The notes below the pieces were generated by a model, which made no database searches, was not told the DNA's origin, and saw only the letters and a program-made list of their open reading frames with translations. A stretch of 64,000 bases of DNA, from NCBI RefSeq assembly GCF_014200455.1, contig NZ_JACHBW010000007.1, forward strand, positions 186,001 to 250,000. Direction: 5' to 3'. This stretch comes from Paraburkholderia bannensis (GTDB taxonomy: Bacteria > Pseudomonadota > Gammaproteobacteria > Burkholderiales > Burkholderiaceae). Positions 33,655-42,848 of the stretch are shown here, one piece after another; within the stretch, counting starts at the first letter, position 1; each line of letters begins with the position of its first letter. Made by a program: the position numbers and the translations under genes.

Positions 33655-34914
33655 ATGGAACTGAACACGATGAATGCGATCGAGGGTGCATGCGGGCGTC
33701 CTGCGAAGGACGGCGCCGTAGGGCGGACGTTGCGGCGCGCAGGCGTTGTTGCGGCCTGGTTCGCCGTTGCCGCGTTAAGCGGTTGCGCGCTGGCGCCAGG
33801 TATGACGTACGACTCGCAAAAGAGCGGTGCGGGGTCGGGTGCGAGCGCGGTCAACAGTACGGCCAACGCCGCGGAGGGCGCCCCGGCCGTGCCGGACAGC
33901 GTGGTTGCCAAGGGCTTCGCAGGGGCGCCCTCAGGCAAGCTCGTGGAAATCACGCGCGAACTGGTGGACAAGGAGGCCGCGGCGCGGCCCAAGGGCATTC
34001 CACAGGACGTGCAAAAGCTCTTTGCCAAGGCGACGCCGTATGAAATCGGCCCAGGCGATATTCTGAGCATCGTGGTCTGGGATCATCCCGAGCTGAACCT
34101 TCCAACGGGCGCCGGCGGTAGTGACGGTCCCACGGGCGCGAGTTCGGTTGCGCCGGGCTACACCGTCGATACGGACGGGTTCATTCAGTACGCCTACATT
34201 GGCCCACTGAAAGTCGCTGGACTGTCGGAAATGACCGTGCGCGAAGTTCTCGCGCAGAAGCTCGCGAAGTACGTGCGGCAACCGCAAATCACGGTGCGTA
34301 TCCAGACCTACCGCAGCAAGCGCGTTTATCTCGACGGCGAAGTCAAGACGCCCGGCGTGCAGGTGCTCAATGACCGGCCGATGACCTTGCCCGAGGCGAT
34401 CAACCGCGCAGGCGGCTTTACCAGCAATGCCGATCGCTCGCATGTTGCCGTGACGCGCGGCGACACCACCGTGGATGTCGACATGCCGGCGATGATACGC
34501 AAGGGCTTCAATCCCGACCGGATCGTGCTGGGTGACGGCGACCTGGTGCGCATCTTCGCGCAGACGGACAGCAAGGTTTTCGTGGTAGGTGAAGTCGAAC
34601 GTCCCGGCGGCGTGACGTTCAACAACGGGCGCATGTCGCTCAATGAGGCCCTTGGCAACGCGGGCGGCATCAACCAGTCGTCGGGCGACGCATCGCAGGT
34701 CTACGTCGTGCGTGGCCGCGATACGACCCAGCCGACCGTGTTTCATCTCGATGCCAGCAGTGCCGCTTCGATGGCCACGGCCGACTCGTTCGAACTCAAG
34801 CCCAACGACGTTGTGTTCGTGGATACGTCTTCCCTCGTGAAGTGGAGTCGTGTCATCAGCCTGATTCTGCCTACGACCCAGGCCGCAGCGGCGACGCGCG
34901 CGGTGGGTTACTGA
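33655..34914 (+). CDS. Wza-type outer-membrane polysaccharide export lipoprotein
   Basis: 419 aa. The signal peptide ends in lipobox ALSG-C44. The Poly_export (PES) domain spans about 120-210 (YEIGPGDILSIVVWDHPELN ... VDTDGFIQYAYIGPLKVAGL). Two SLBB-like domains follow (VYLDGEVKTPGVQVLNDRPM and VFVVGEVERPGGVTFNNGRM). The protein should form the octameric outer-membrane channel for the polysaccharide and dock on the Wzc-like protein encoded next. The ATG at 33655 follows GGGGGT; a TTG 4 codons upstream is possible. It lies 114 bp after the transferase gene. Confidence 0.94.
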   Translation: MELNTMNAIEGACGRPAKDGAVGRTLRRAGVVAAWFAVAALSGCALAPGMTYDSQKSGAGSGASAVNSTANAAEGAPAVPDSVVAKGFAGAPSGKLVEITRELVDKEAAARPKGIPQDVQKLFAKATPYEIGPGDILSIVVWDHPELNLPTGAGGSDGPTGASSVAPGYTVDTDGFIQYAYIGPLKVAGLSEMTVREVLAQKLAKYVRQPQITVRIQTYRSKRVYLDGEVKTPGVQVLNDRPMTLPEAINRAGGFTSNADRSHVAVTRGDTTVDVDMPAMIRKGFNPDRIVLGDGDLVRIFAQTDSKVFVVGEVERPGGVTFNNGRMSLNEALGNAGGINQSSGDASQVYVVRGRDTTQPTVFHLDASSAASMATADSFELKPNDVVFVDTSSLVKWSRVISLILPTTQAAAATRAVGY

Positions 34915-34969
34915 TGCCCGCATGAACGCGTATCGCGCCCCTCGGCGCGTTCGCTACGGAGAAGACAAG

Positions 34970-37210
34970 ATGAAGCCGCGCGACTACCTGCTGGAAGGAC
35001 CTGCCGAGACGGTCATGCCGTTCCCGCCCGACAGCGCACATATGAGCAATCTGCTCGACACGCTGTATGCGGGCCGCAAGACGATCCTGATCGCCACCGT
35101 GATCTGCACACTCGCGGGCAGCCTCTATGCGCTGCTGTCGACGCCTGTTTATGAGTCGGACATGCTCATTCAGGTGGAAGAGAGCCCGAACGCCGCGAAA
35201 TCCGCGCTGGCCGATCTGTCCTCGCAGTTCGCGATCAAGACGGGCGCGTCGGCGGAAATGGAAGTGTTGCGCTCGCGCATGGTCGTGTCGTCTGCCGTGA
35301 ACTCGACGAAGCTATACATTCAGGTCACGCCGCGCTATTTTCCGGTCGTCGGACGCTGGGTCGCCCGGCATCTGAACCTGGGCAACTGGTCGGGCTGGGG
35401 CGGCTACGCCTGGGGTGACGAAGCGATCGATGTGACGCAATTCGACGTTCCCGCTCGCCTCGAAAACCGGCCGTTTGTCCTGACCTACGTGGGTAACGGC
35501 GCCTATACGATCGAGAACGGCGGCCTCAAGTTCGAAGGGATCGTGGGACGGGGGCTGCATGCGCAGGTCGTAGGCGGCGCGATCGATCTGGTCGTGCAGA
35601 GCATCGACGCGCAGCCCGGCACGGTTTTCAATCTCAAGCGGCAGTCCGAACTGAGTGCGATCCAGACGCTGCAAAACTCGCTGGCGATTTCGGAGAAGGG
35701 CAAGGAGTCCGACGTCATCGGCGTGCAGCTCGACGGCGAAGATGCGGTGCTCACCAGCACGATTCTCAATGCGATCGGCAACGAGTACATCCGGCAGAAC
35801 GCCCAGCGCACCCAGGAAGAAGCCGAAAAGCAGATTGCCTTCCTCGACAAGCAATTGCCTGTGCTCAAGGAGCAGCTCGAAAAAGCCGAGAACGAGTACA
35901 ACGCGTTTCGCTCCGCGCACGGCGCCGTGAACCTGGGCGCCGAAGCGACGGCGCTTCTGCAGAGTTCGGCGCTGGCCCAGCAGCGTATCGCCGATCTGCG
36001 CCAGCAGCGTGCGCAGTTGATGGCGCGTTTCACCGACGACAATCCGGCGCTCGTCGCCGTCGACGGGCAACTGGCCGAGGCGGCGAAGTCGCTGCAAATG
36101 CTGGTCGGGCAAACACGTGCGCTGCCGCCTGTGGAGCAGCAGCTCGTGCGCCTGCAGCGGGAAGTGACGGTCGATACGAACATCTATACCAACCTCCTGA
36201 ACAGCCGCGAGCAATTGCGTCTGCTCAAGGCTGGCCGTATTTCCAACGTGCGCATGATCGACGAAGCAGTGCCGGCCGAAGCCCCGATCCGTCCCAAGCG
36301 CGCCGTGCTCATGATGGCGGCGATGTTCACGGGACTCTTCGTTGGCGCGGCGATCGTGCTGATGCGTCAACGGCTGAATCGCGGCGTTTCGGTGGTCGAC
36401 GAAATCGAAGCGGGCACCGGGCTGGCCGTGTACGCCGCCGTGCCGCGCAGCCGCATCCAGTACGGCATGACGCGACGCTTGCCGCACGGACAGGAGGGGG
36501 CGAACACGGTGCTGGCTCATACGGCCATGTTCGATCCGGCTGTCGAGAGCCTGCGCAGCTTCCGCAGCGCACTCGAGCATTCGATGCAGAGCGCCGCCAA
36601 TCGTGTCGTGCTGCTGGCGGGCCCGACGCCGATGGTGGGCAAGTCCTTCGTGTCGATCAATCTTGCGGCCGTGTTCGGCGCGTCGCAAAAGCGCGTGCTG
36701 CTGGTCGATGCCGACTTGCGCCGAGGCACGCTGAATCACCACATGTCGGTGCCGAGCAGGCCGGGCGTGACCGATATCGTCGAGTGGCAGGGCGGCTTTG
36801 AGGAACTGGTGCATCGGGACGTCATGCCGGGCGTCGACTTCGTCGCGACGGGCGGCTATGTCGCGAATGCCAGCGAATTGCTGCGCGATGGCTCGTTCAA
36901 GGATTTCGTGGACTGGGCCGACGCGTCCTATGACATCGTGCTGATCGATGCGCCTCCGGTGCTGCCGGTCGCCGACGCGGGAATTATCGGCAAACTGGCG
37001 GGGACGGTGTTCGTGATCGCACGTCAAGGTGCGACGAGCGTGGCCGAGCTGCGCGAGTCGGTGCGACGTTTCGAACAGGTTGGCGTGCCGATTCGCGGCG
37101 TCATCTTCAATGACATGACCTCGCGTCCGGGCCGCTACGGCAACGAGTATGCCGCCTACGGCTATTCGAGCTACGGCTTCGCCAAGGATGCGCGAGGCGC
37201 CGGGAACTGA
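34970..37210 (+). CDS. Wzc-type polysaccharide co-polymerase / BY-kinase
   Basis: 746 aa. An N-terminal Wzz domain (membrane helix about 37-57, large periplasmic coiled-coil part to about 440) ends in a second membrane helix (MMAAMFTGLFVGAAIVLM). The cytosolic tyrosine autokinase has Walker A GPTPMVGKS (K558), Walker A' VLLVDADLRRG (D580, D582) and Walker B IVLIDAPPV. The C-terminal Tyr cluster (YGNEYAAYGYSSYGF) is the autophosphorylation tail. It controls chain length and export with Wza. The start at 34970 has ACGGAGAAG. No partner phosphatase (Wzb/BceD) is encoded nearby. Confidence 0.94.
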   Translation: MKPRDYLLEGPAETVMPFPPDSAHMSNLLDTLYAGRKTILIATVICTLAGSLYALLSTPVYESDMLIQVEESPNAAKSALADLSSQFAIKTGASAEMEVLRSRMVVSSAVNSTKLYIQVTPRYFPVVGRWVARHLNLGNWSGWGGYAWGDEAIDVTQFDVPARLENRPFVLTYVGNGAYTIENGGLKFEGIVGRGLHAQVVGGAIDLVVQSIDAQPGTVFNLKRQSELSAIQTLQNSLAISEKGKESDVIGVQLDGEDAVLTSTILNAIGNEYIRQNAQRTQEEAEKQIAFLDKQLPVLKEQLEKAENEYNAFRSAHGAVNLGAEATALLQSSALAQQRIADLRQQRAQLMARFTDDNPALVAVDGQLAEAAKSLQMLVGQTRALPPVEQQLVRLQREVTVDTNIYTNLLNSREQLRLLKAGRISNVRMIDEAVPAEAPIRPKRAVLMMAAMFTGLFVGAAIVLMRQRLNRGVSVVDEIEAGTGLAVYAAVPRSRIQYGMTRRLPHGQEGANTVLAHTAMFDPAVESLRSFRSALEHSMQSAANRVVLLAGPTPMVGKSFVSINLAAVFGASQKRVLLVDADLRRGTLNHHMSVPSRPGVTDIVEWQGGFEELVHRDVMPGVDFVATGGYVANASELLRDGSFKDFVDWADASYDIVLIDAPPVLPVADAGIIGKLAGTVFVIARQGATSVAELRESVRRFEQVGVPIRGVIFNDMTSRPGRYGNEYAAYGYSSYGFAKDARGAGN

Positions 37211-37526
37211 GCTTCGGCGCACGTCCCCCGAGGCTTGCGCAATCCCTCATGGCCCGCCCGGTTCGCCGCGGCGGGCCGTGCTTTTTCAGGCGCGGCAGAG
37301 GACTGTTGCGTGGCGTGGGCAGGTGTTGCCGTTCGTCGTATTGCTCGACAGTGCAATGTGCACGAACCCGCAAAGCATGAGCGTCGGCGAACATTCGTTC
37401 AGTTCAAGATCGATCACACTCGAAGCCATATGCATTGAACTGTGTGGCTCGTCGAAACCCGCCCCGCGTTGCGATCCCGTCGCACACGAACGAAGCCGGT
37501 CATGAGCGACTCCCAGGACCAACTCG
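37211..37526. other. Intergenic region after the wzc-like gene
   Basis: 316 bp without a supported gene. It contains a GC hairpin with a T-run (37251-37286) that may partly separate the export genes from the glycosyltransferase genes. An internal promoter may also lie here, but I cannot identify one. Confidence 0.5.
37251..37286 (+). terminator. Candidate (attenuating) terminator inside the EPS locus
   Basis: 8-bp perfect stem GGCCCGCC / GGCGGGCC, 11-nt loop, then GTGC and T5. The T-run begins 4 nt after the stem, so it may be leaky and reduce, not stop, transcription into the glycosyltransferases. Confidence 0.55.
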
Positions 37527-38624
37527 ATGAAACCCGCTTCCAACCTGCTGATCAACGGCCGCTTTCTTGGCCGCCGCGCGACAGGCGTCGACCGCTTCGC
37601 GTTCGAGACCGTACGCGCACTTGATCAGATGATCGACCTGGGCGATCCGCTTAGCGCCGGTTTGCGTGCCGAGATTGTCGTGCCAGAAGCGCTGGCCGGC
37701 ATGGCGAACCCCTTCCGGCACATCACGCTGCGCGCGAGCGGCAAAGGCCACGGCGTGCGCTGGGAGCAGATCGCGCTGCCCAGAGCCGCGCACGGACGCT
37801 TGTTGCTCAACCTCTGCAATTCCGGGCCATTGCTGTACCGCCGTCAGGTGACGGTGCTGCACGACGCCGCGCCGACGCGCGTGCCCGACAGCTACAGCCG
37901 CTCCTTTGTCGCCTGGTACCGGCTGATGGCGCCGAGCCTTGGCCGCGTATCCCAGCGCGTCATTACCGTGTCTGAATTCTCGCGGCGCGAGCTGTGCGAC
38001 GCGTATCGGATCCCGGCGGCCAAGATCGGCGTCGTGCCGGAGAGCGGCGAGCACATGTTACGCGTGCAACCCGATGACAGCCCCGCAACCATTGCGTTGC
38101 GCGCACGTCCCTTCGTGCTGGCCGTCGGCAGCCTCAATCGTCACAAGAATTTTCAGCTCGTCGCCAACGCTGCACGCCTGATCCGCGACGCCCAGTTCGA
38201 CATTGTGGTGGTGGGCGGCGGCGACGCACGGGTGTATGGAACGGGTCAGCATGCGTTGCCCGGATTCGTGAAGCATCTCGGTTATGTGAGCGATGGCGAA
38301 CTCGCGGCGCTGTATCGGCGTGCAGCGTGTTTCGTCTATCCGTCGCGCTACGAAGGATATGGGCTGCCGCCGGTTGAAGCGCTGGCGCTGGGCTGTCCGG
38401 TGATTGCTTCGCGGTTGCCGTCCGTGCAGGAGGCCTGCGGCGATGCCGTGCTCTACACCTCGCCTGACGATCCCGCCGATCTCGCGCGACTGCTTGAGCG
38501 GATTACGGGCGATGCAGGGTTGCGCGCCAGTCTGCGCGAGCGCGGCCGAGCGCGCACGGCAGAGTTGACCTGGCGCGCCACTGCCGTCAAATTGATCGAG
38601 GAGATATCGCCGTGGCTAATGTAA
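37527..38624 (+). CDS. GT4-family glycosyltransferase, EPS assembly
   Basis: 365 aa GT-B enzyme. The N-terminal half begins LLINGRFLGRRATGVDRFAFE and contains NLCNSGPLLYRRQVTVLHDA. The donor half has AVGSLNRHKNFQLV near 196 and the EX7E motif in YEGYGLPPVEALALGCPVIAS. It adds a sugar to the lipid-linked repeat unit on the cytosolic face. It is a close paralogue of the last GT in this operon (44687-45778). Its 3' end overlaps the next gene by 13 bp, so translation is coupled. Confidence 0.88.
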   Translation: MKPASNLLINGRFLGRRATGVDRFAFETVRALDQMIDLGDPLSAGLRAEIVVPEALAGMANPFRHITLRASGKGHGVRWEQIALPRAAHGRLLLNLCNSGPLLYRRQVTVLHDAAPTRVPDSYSRSFVAWYRLMAPSLGRVSQRVITVSEFSRRELCDAYRIPAAKIGVVPESGEHMLRVQPDDSPATIALRARPFVLAVGSLNRHKNFQLVANAARLIRDAQFDIVVVGGGDARVYGTGQHALPGFVKHLGYVSDGELAALYRRAACFVYPSRYEGYGLPPVEALALGCPVIASRLPSVQEACGDAVLYTSPDDPADLARLLERITGDAGLRASLRERGRARTAELTWRATAVKLIEEISPWLM

Positions 38625-39829
38625 CGCTTGCGTCGAACCTCGCTAACGATCCACGGCGCTTCGGCCGTGTCGCGCTGGTGCACGAGTGGCTCGTGACCTA
38701 TGCGGGTTCGGAAAAGGTCGTGGAGCAGATTCTCCAGCTCTTTCCTCAAGCCGATCTCTACAGCGTCGTCGACTTCTTTCCGGAGTCGCAACGCGGTGTG
38801 CTGGGCGGCAGACATGCCACGACTTCGTTCATTCAGCATCTGCCGCGCGCGCGCAAATCGTTTCGAAGCTATCTGCCCTTGATGCCGCTGGCGATCGAGC
38901 AGTTCGATCTCTCGTCTTACGACCTTGTGATCTCTTCTAGCCATGCCGTGGCCAAGGGCGTTTTGACGGGACCGCATCAGGTGCATGTGAGCTACGTCCA
39001 TTCGCCGATTCGCTATGCGTGGGACTTACAGCATCAGTATCTGAGCGAAGCCGGATTGCAGCGCGGCGCGAAGAGCTGGATTGCGCGCGCGCTGCTTCAC
39101 TACATGCGCATCTGGGACCAGCGCACGGCGCACGGCGTGGATGCGTATGTGGCCAATTCCGCGTTTGTCGGGCGACGCATCCGCAAGGCTTACGGCAGTG
39201 ACGCGACCGTGATTTATCCGCCCGTCAACGTCGAGCGCTTCGAATTGTGCGAGCAGCACCAGGACTTCTATCTGATCGCCTCGCGCATGGTGCCGTACAA
39301 GCGGATCCCTTTGATTGTCGAAGCGTTTGCCGCGATGCCTTCCCGGCGTCTCGTGGTAATCGGCGATGGGGTCGACTTTGCGCGCGTGAAGGCGTGTGCG
39401 ACGCCCAATGTGACCATACTGGGCTATCAGCCCGATGACGTGCTGGTGGACTACATGCAGCGAGCGCGCGCATTTGTCGTCGCAGCGGAAGAGGACTTTG
39501 GCATTTCCGTCGTCGAGGCGCAGGCTTGCGGCACGCCGGTCATTGCGCTGGGCCGTGGCGGTTCGCGCGAGATCGTGGTGGATTCGCCGGATCCCGAACG
39601 CGGCACCGGGCTTTTCTTCGCCGAGCAGAGCGTTGCATCGATCGTCGACGCGGTGGAGCGCTTCGAACGGCAACCGCCGCTCAAAGCCGAAGTATGCCGC
39701 CGCAATGCCATGCGTTTCAGTGAAGAGCGCTTCAAGCATGAATTCCTCGCCGTCGTGGAGCGGGCGATGGATGCCGAAAAAGGCTTTACCGAAGTGCCGG
39801 CTGTGGCGCGGCGCTGGCACTCTGCGTGA
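38612..39829 (+). CDS. GT4-family glycosyltransferase, EPS assembly
   Basis: 405 aa GT-B enzyme starting at a GTG (38612) behind GAGGAG. The N-terminal domain has ALVHEWLVTYAGSEKVVEQI and SSSHAVAKGVLTGPHQVHVSYVHSPIRYAWDL. The C-terminal domain has DFYLIASRMVPYKRIPLIVEAF and the EX7E motif in EEDFGISVVEAQACGTPVIALGRGG. This pattern is the mannosyltransferase-like WbaZ type; sugar specificity is inference. The first 13 bp overlap the previous gene. Confidence 0.88.
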   Translation: MANVTLASNLANDPRRFGRVALVHEWLVTYAGSEKVVEQILQLFPQADLYSVVDFFPESQRGVLGGRHATTSFIQHLPRARKSFRSYLPLMPLAIEQFDLSSYDLVISSSHAVAKGVLTGPHQVHVSYVHSPIRYAWDLQHQYLSEAGLQRGAKSWIARALLHYMRIWDQRTAHGVDAYVANSAFVGRRIRKAYGSDATVIYPPVNVERFELCEQHQDFYLIASRMVPYKRIPLIVEAFAAMPSRRLVVIGDGVDFARVKACATPNVTILGYQPDDVLVDYMQRARAFVVAAEEDFGISVVEAQACGTPVIALGRGGSREIVVDSPDPERGTGLFFAEQSVASIVDAVERFERQPPLKAEVCRRNAMRFSEERFKHEFLAVVERAMDAEKGFTEVPAVARRWHSA

Positions 39830-39900
39830 TCCCGGCTTGCTACGGCACGACAAAGAAAACGTTCATGCGCGCTGCCTGGTGAACGAATGGGGGTTCAAGC

Positions 39901-41295
39901 ATGACCATCTCTGGACTCATCGTGATCGCCATCGGACTGATGGCGCTCTACGCGTCGTATCGCTGCGCGATCTATTCGATGGCGGTGTTCGCGCTGTTCG
40001 GCGCGACGCTCGCGCTCGGCCTGGGCAGTATCGGCGTTTTGCCCGCGCAGCTGTTTCTCGCATTCTTCGTGATCCGCGCGTTCAATCTCGCCGGCGGCAA
40101 GGGGCTTGCCGATGCGCTGGCGCTCGACAAACCGGGCTTCTGGCTGCTGTGCACCTGCGTGTGGGGTGTTGCGGGCGCCATCGTATTGCCGCGATTGCTG
40201 AGCGGCTCGACGCTGGTGTTTCCGGTCGATCGCAGCAGCACGGAAATCCTGCTGCGTCCGCTTGGGCCGGTTTCCGGCAATCTGTCGCAAGCGGTCTACT
40301 GTGTGAGCGATGTCGTTGTGTATTGCTCGATGTTCGCATTCCTGAGATTTCGCGGCGTGTACCGCACGCTTGCGAACGCTATCTTCCTGCTCGCCTTGCT
40401 CAACGTGTGTGCCGGCGTGATCGATATCGTCTCGCACGCAGCCGGTATCGACGCCCTATCGGTCCTCAAGACAGCGCAGTTCGCTGATTTGACCGGCGAG
40501 GAAATGGGCGGGTTGGTTCGCATCAGCGGCACGTTTCCTGAAACGTCGGCGTTTTCCGCTTTTACGCTGCCACTCTTTGTTTTCTGTCTGAATCTCTGGA
40601 TAGTGGGGTATCGCGCGAAGGTGTCCGGCACGCTCGCGATGGCGTCGGGAATGCTCTTGCTGCTGTCGACTTCCGGCACCGCCTATGTCGGTCTGGGCGT
40701 CTATCAGATCGTATTGCTGATCAGCCGGCCGGGCGCGATTTCGCGTGTCGCCGCTCTCCGCAAGCAGCGCCTGTGGATTTTTGGAGCGTGTGTAGGCGTG
40801 CTGGCCGCGCTGTACATGGTGCTTTTCCTGCCGCGAGTCGTCAACGTGCTAAGTGACTTCGTCAACGAAGCGGTGATGAACAAGGCCGGAAGTTCGTCCG
40901 GCGTCGAACGGATGGGCTGGAATGCGCAGGGCGTGACCAACTTCCTCGATACCTACGGAATCGGCGTGGGATTGGGCAGCATTCGTGCATCCAGTTTTCT
41001 GGTGGTGGTGCTCGCCAATCTCGGGGTGGTGGGCGTGGTGTGCTACGGGACGTTCCTTGCCCGCTCGATATTCTCGCCGGTGCCTGGCCACTATCCGCTG
41101 GAGGAGCGCGCAGTCAGCTACGCGTCACGTCACGCGATGGTCGCTACGCTGATTGTGGCATCGGCTTCGGCTGGGGTGTTCGAGTTGGGTCCATGTTTCT
41201 ATATATTTGCGGCCGCAGCGGGTGCATTGTCGGCGCGCGCGCCACGACGTGCACCCGCGAGCGGGCCTTGGGTTGTCAGGGGGGCTCATGAATAA
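39901..41295 (+). CDS. Wzy-like polysaccharide polymerase (O-antigen ligase/polymerase family)
   Basis: 464 aa with about 10-12 hydrophobic segments spread along the whole length and a larger periplasmic loop near 325-370 (NEAVMNKAGSSSGVERMGWNAQGV). This is the usual layout of Wzy polymerases. Sequence is too divergent for a family call beyond the O-antigen polymerase/ligase type. Position before the Wzx-like flippase supports a role in linking repeat units in the periplasm. GGGGG lies 8 bp before the ATG. The stop overlaps the next start (ATGAATAA). Confidence 0.72.
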   Translation: MTISGLIVIAIGLMALYASYRCAIYSMAVFALFGATLALGLGSIGVLPAQLFLAFFVIRAFNLAGGKGLADALALDKPGFWLLCTCVWGVAGAIVLPRLLSGSTLVFPVDRSSTEILLRPLGPVSGNLSQAVYCVSDVVVYCSMFAFLRFRGVYRTLANAIFLLALLNVCAGVIDIVSHAAGIDALSVLKTAQFADLTGEEMGGLVRISGTFPETSAFSAFTLPLFVFCLNLWIVGYRAKVSGTLAMASGMLLLLSTSGTAYVGLGVYQIVLLISRPGAISRVAALRKQRLWIFGACVGVLAALYMVLFLPRVVNVLSDFVNEAVMNKAGSSSGVERMGWNAQGVTNFLDTYGIGVGLGSIRASSFLVVVLANLGVVGVVCYGTFLARSIFSPVPGHYPLEERAVSYASRHAMVATLIVASASAGVFELGPCFYIFAAAAGALSARAPRRAPASGPWVVRGAHE

Positions 41296-42598
41296 GGTTC
41301 ATGCATCGTTGTCGAAGATCGAACTGCTGGCGGTGTACTTCTCATACGCGGTACGTTATCTCTATCCGCTCGTTCTGGTTCCTTACTACGGAAGAGTGCT
41401 GGGCGCGAGCGGCTATGGCGTGGTGCTGGCGGGCATGTCGCTGTCGAGCTCCCTGTGGCTGCTCGTGAATTTCGGATTTTCGACGGTTGGAGCGCGCGAT
41501 ATTGTTCATACCGAGCAACCGGGCGAGCGCGATAAGATCTTTCGTGACCAGTTTACGGCGCGCCTGTTGATCTGTATTCCCGCCGCGCTGATTGGCGCAA
41601 TTGCGGTTTGCCGCTCGGAAGCGATTGCGAATGTTCCCGGCGCAGGCTTCTTTGTCGTGGCTGGCGGGATCCTGGCCGCTTTCAATATCGGCTGGTATTT
41701 CACCAGCACGGGACGCGCGCGTACGAGTGTGTCCATCGAAGTGTTCGGACTGGTGCTTTCGCTCGCTTTGCTGATTGCCTTCATCCACAAGCCGGCCGAC
41801 ATCAACCGCGTATTTCCGCTGACGTTTGCCTCCGGCATGATCCAGACGCTGGTCGCATACTGGCTGGTCCGCAAGGAGTACACAGGGTTTATGGCGCCCG
41901 TGCGCGCGGCGATGAATCTGATCAGGCGCTCGTCGGTGATCTTCATTTACAGCAGCACGGCGGTGCTCCTGCTCGCCGTTTCCACTTACATCCTGTCGCT
42001 GCTGGCCTCGCCCGCCGAGGTGAGCGCCTTCGGCGTCTCGGAGCGGCTGATTGCTGCGGGTTTGAGCATCATGGCCCCCGCCGCGCAGATCCTTGCGCCG
42101 AAGGTCATGTATCTGGTGACGCGCAACGTTGCTCAGGCCAATCTGATCGCGCGGCGGATATTTGCCGTCTTCTTCGGCGGCGCGGTGCTGGGCGTGATTG
42201 TCACGACCTTGTTCTCCGGTTGGCTTATTCCGCTGGTACTTGGCCCGGAATTCCGTCCGGCGGTTCAGGTGCTCAACATCATGGTGTTTGTCCTGCCCGT
42301 CAGTGTGTGCACGCGGGTCGTGGGCATTTATTTCCTGATTCCGCGCAAGCTCGAACGTCTGCTCGCCTGGAGCGGCGTGATCGGTGCGCTGGTCAACGTG
42401 TCGGTGGCGATTCCACTGGCGAGTTACTGGGGCGCCTCGGGTATGGCGTTGGCGCGCTTGCTGTCCGAGGGCTCGCTGCTGATGATTCTGGCTTTCTGCA
42501 TCTGGCGGGCGGGGCTCATGCGCGAGGTCCTCGGCTTGCACGAAGAAGCGTCGTTGCCAACGCGTTTCAGCCGCCTGGGCAGATGGCTCGGGTACTGA
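41288..42598 (+). CDS. Wzx-type flippase (MOP superfamily)
   Basis: 436 aa with 12 hydrophobic segments. Typical polysaccharide-flippase landmarks are YAVRYLYPLVLVPYYGRVLGASGYGVVLA near the start, NFGFSTVGARDI, and SLLASPAEVSAFGVSERLIAAGLSIMAPAAQIL in the middle. It should move undecaprenyl-linked repeat units across the inner membrane. I start at the ATG at 41288 (MNKVHASLSK), which follows GGGG and overlaps the previous gene by 8 bp, so translation is coupled. Confidence 0.88.
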   Translation: MNKVHASLSKIELLAVYFSYAVRYLYPLVLVPYYGRVLGASGYGVVLAGMSLSSSLWLLVNFGFSTVGARDIVHTEQPGERDKIFRDQFTARLLICIPAALIGAIAVCRSEAIANVPGAGFFVVAGGILAAFNIGWYFTSTGRARTSVSIEVFGLVLSLALLIAFIHKPADINRVFPLTFASGMIQTLVAYWLVRKEYTGFMAPVRAAMNLIRRSSVIFIYSSTAVLLLAVSTYILSLLASPAEVSAFGVSERLIAAGLSIMAPAAQILAPKVMYLVTRNVAQANLIARRIFAVFFGGAVLGVIVTTLFSGWLIPLVLGPEFRPAVQVLNIMVFVLPVSVCTRVVGIYFLIPRKLERLLAWSGVIGALVNVSVAIPLASYWGASGMALARLLSEGSLLMILAFCIWRAGLMREVLGLHEEASLPTRFSRLGRWLGY

Positions 42599-42848
42599 TT
42601 TCGCTTGGCCGGTCCAACGAAGCCGGCGAGCGCAAGCGCCGAGCAGCTGAGGCGGTGACAGGTTCGGGCGAGCAGTGTGTATGCGTGCGCCAGGCCGCAG
42701 TGCAAAAGCGGCCGAGCCCCTACCATCGCGTCAAACAGACAGGCGGGATCCCCTCGCGGCACGCTCGCCGCGGGGACGGGTTGCGAGCACCGGCGCCCGT
42801 GCGATCTTCCGGCTTCGGGGAAACGTGTAGTGATCGAAGAGGTCAGCG

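Noticed and set aside
35312..37222. Long minus-strand frame opposite the wzc-like gene
   Set aside because: Antisense of a well-supported BY-kinase; no recognisable protein.
37251..37286. Hairpin taken as proof that the EPS operon ends after the wzc-like gene
   Set aside because: The T-run is displaced from the stem and the genes after it are clearly functionally linked, so only attenuation is claimed.
42599..42848. Possible missing gene between the flippase and the GT2
   Set aside because: Frames here are short, without motifs or ribosome-binding sites; treated as a spacer.
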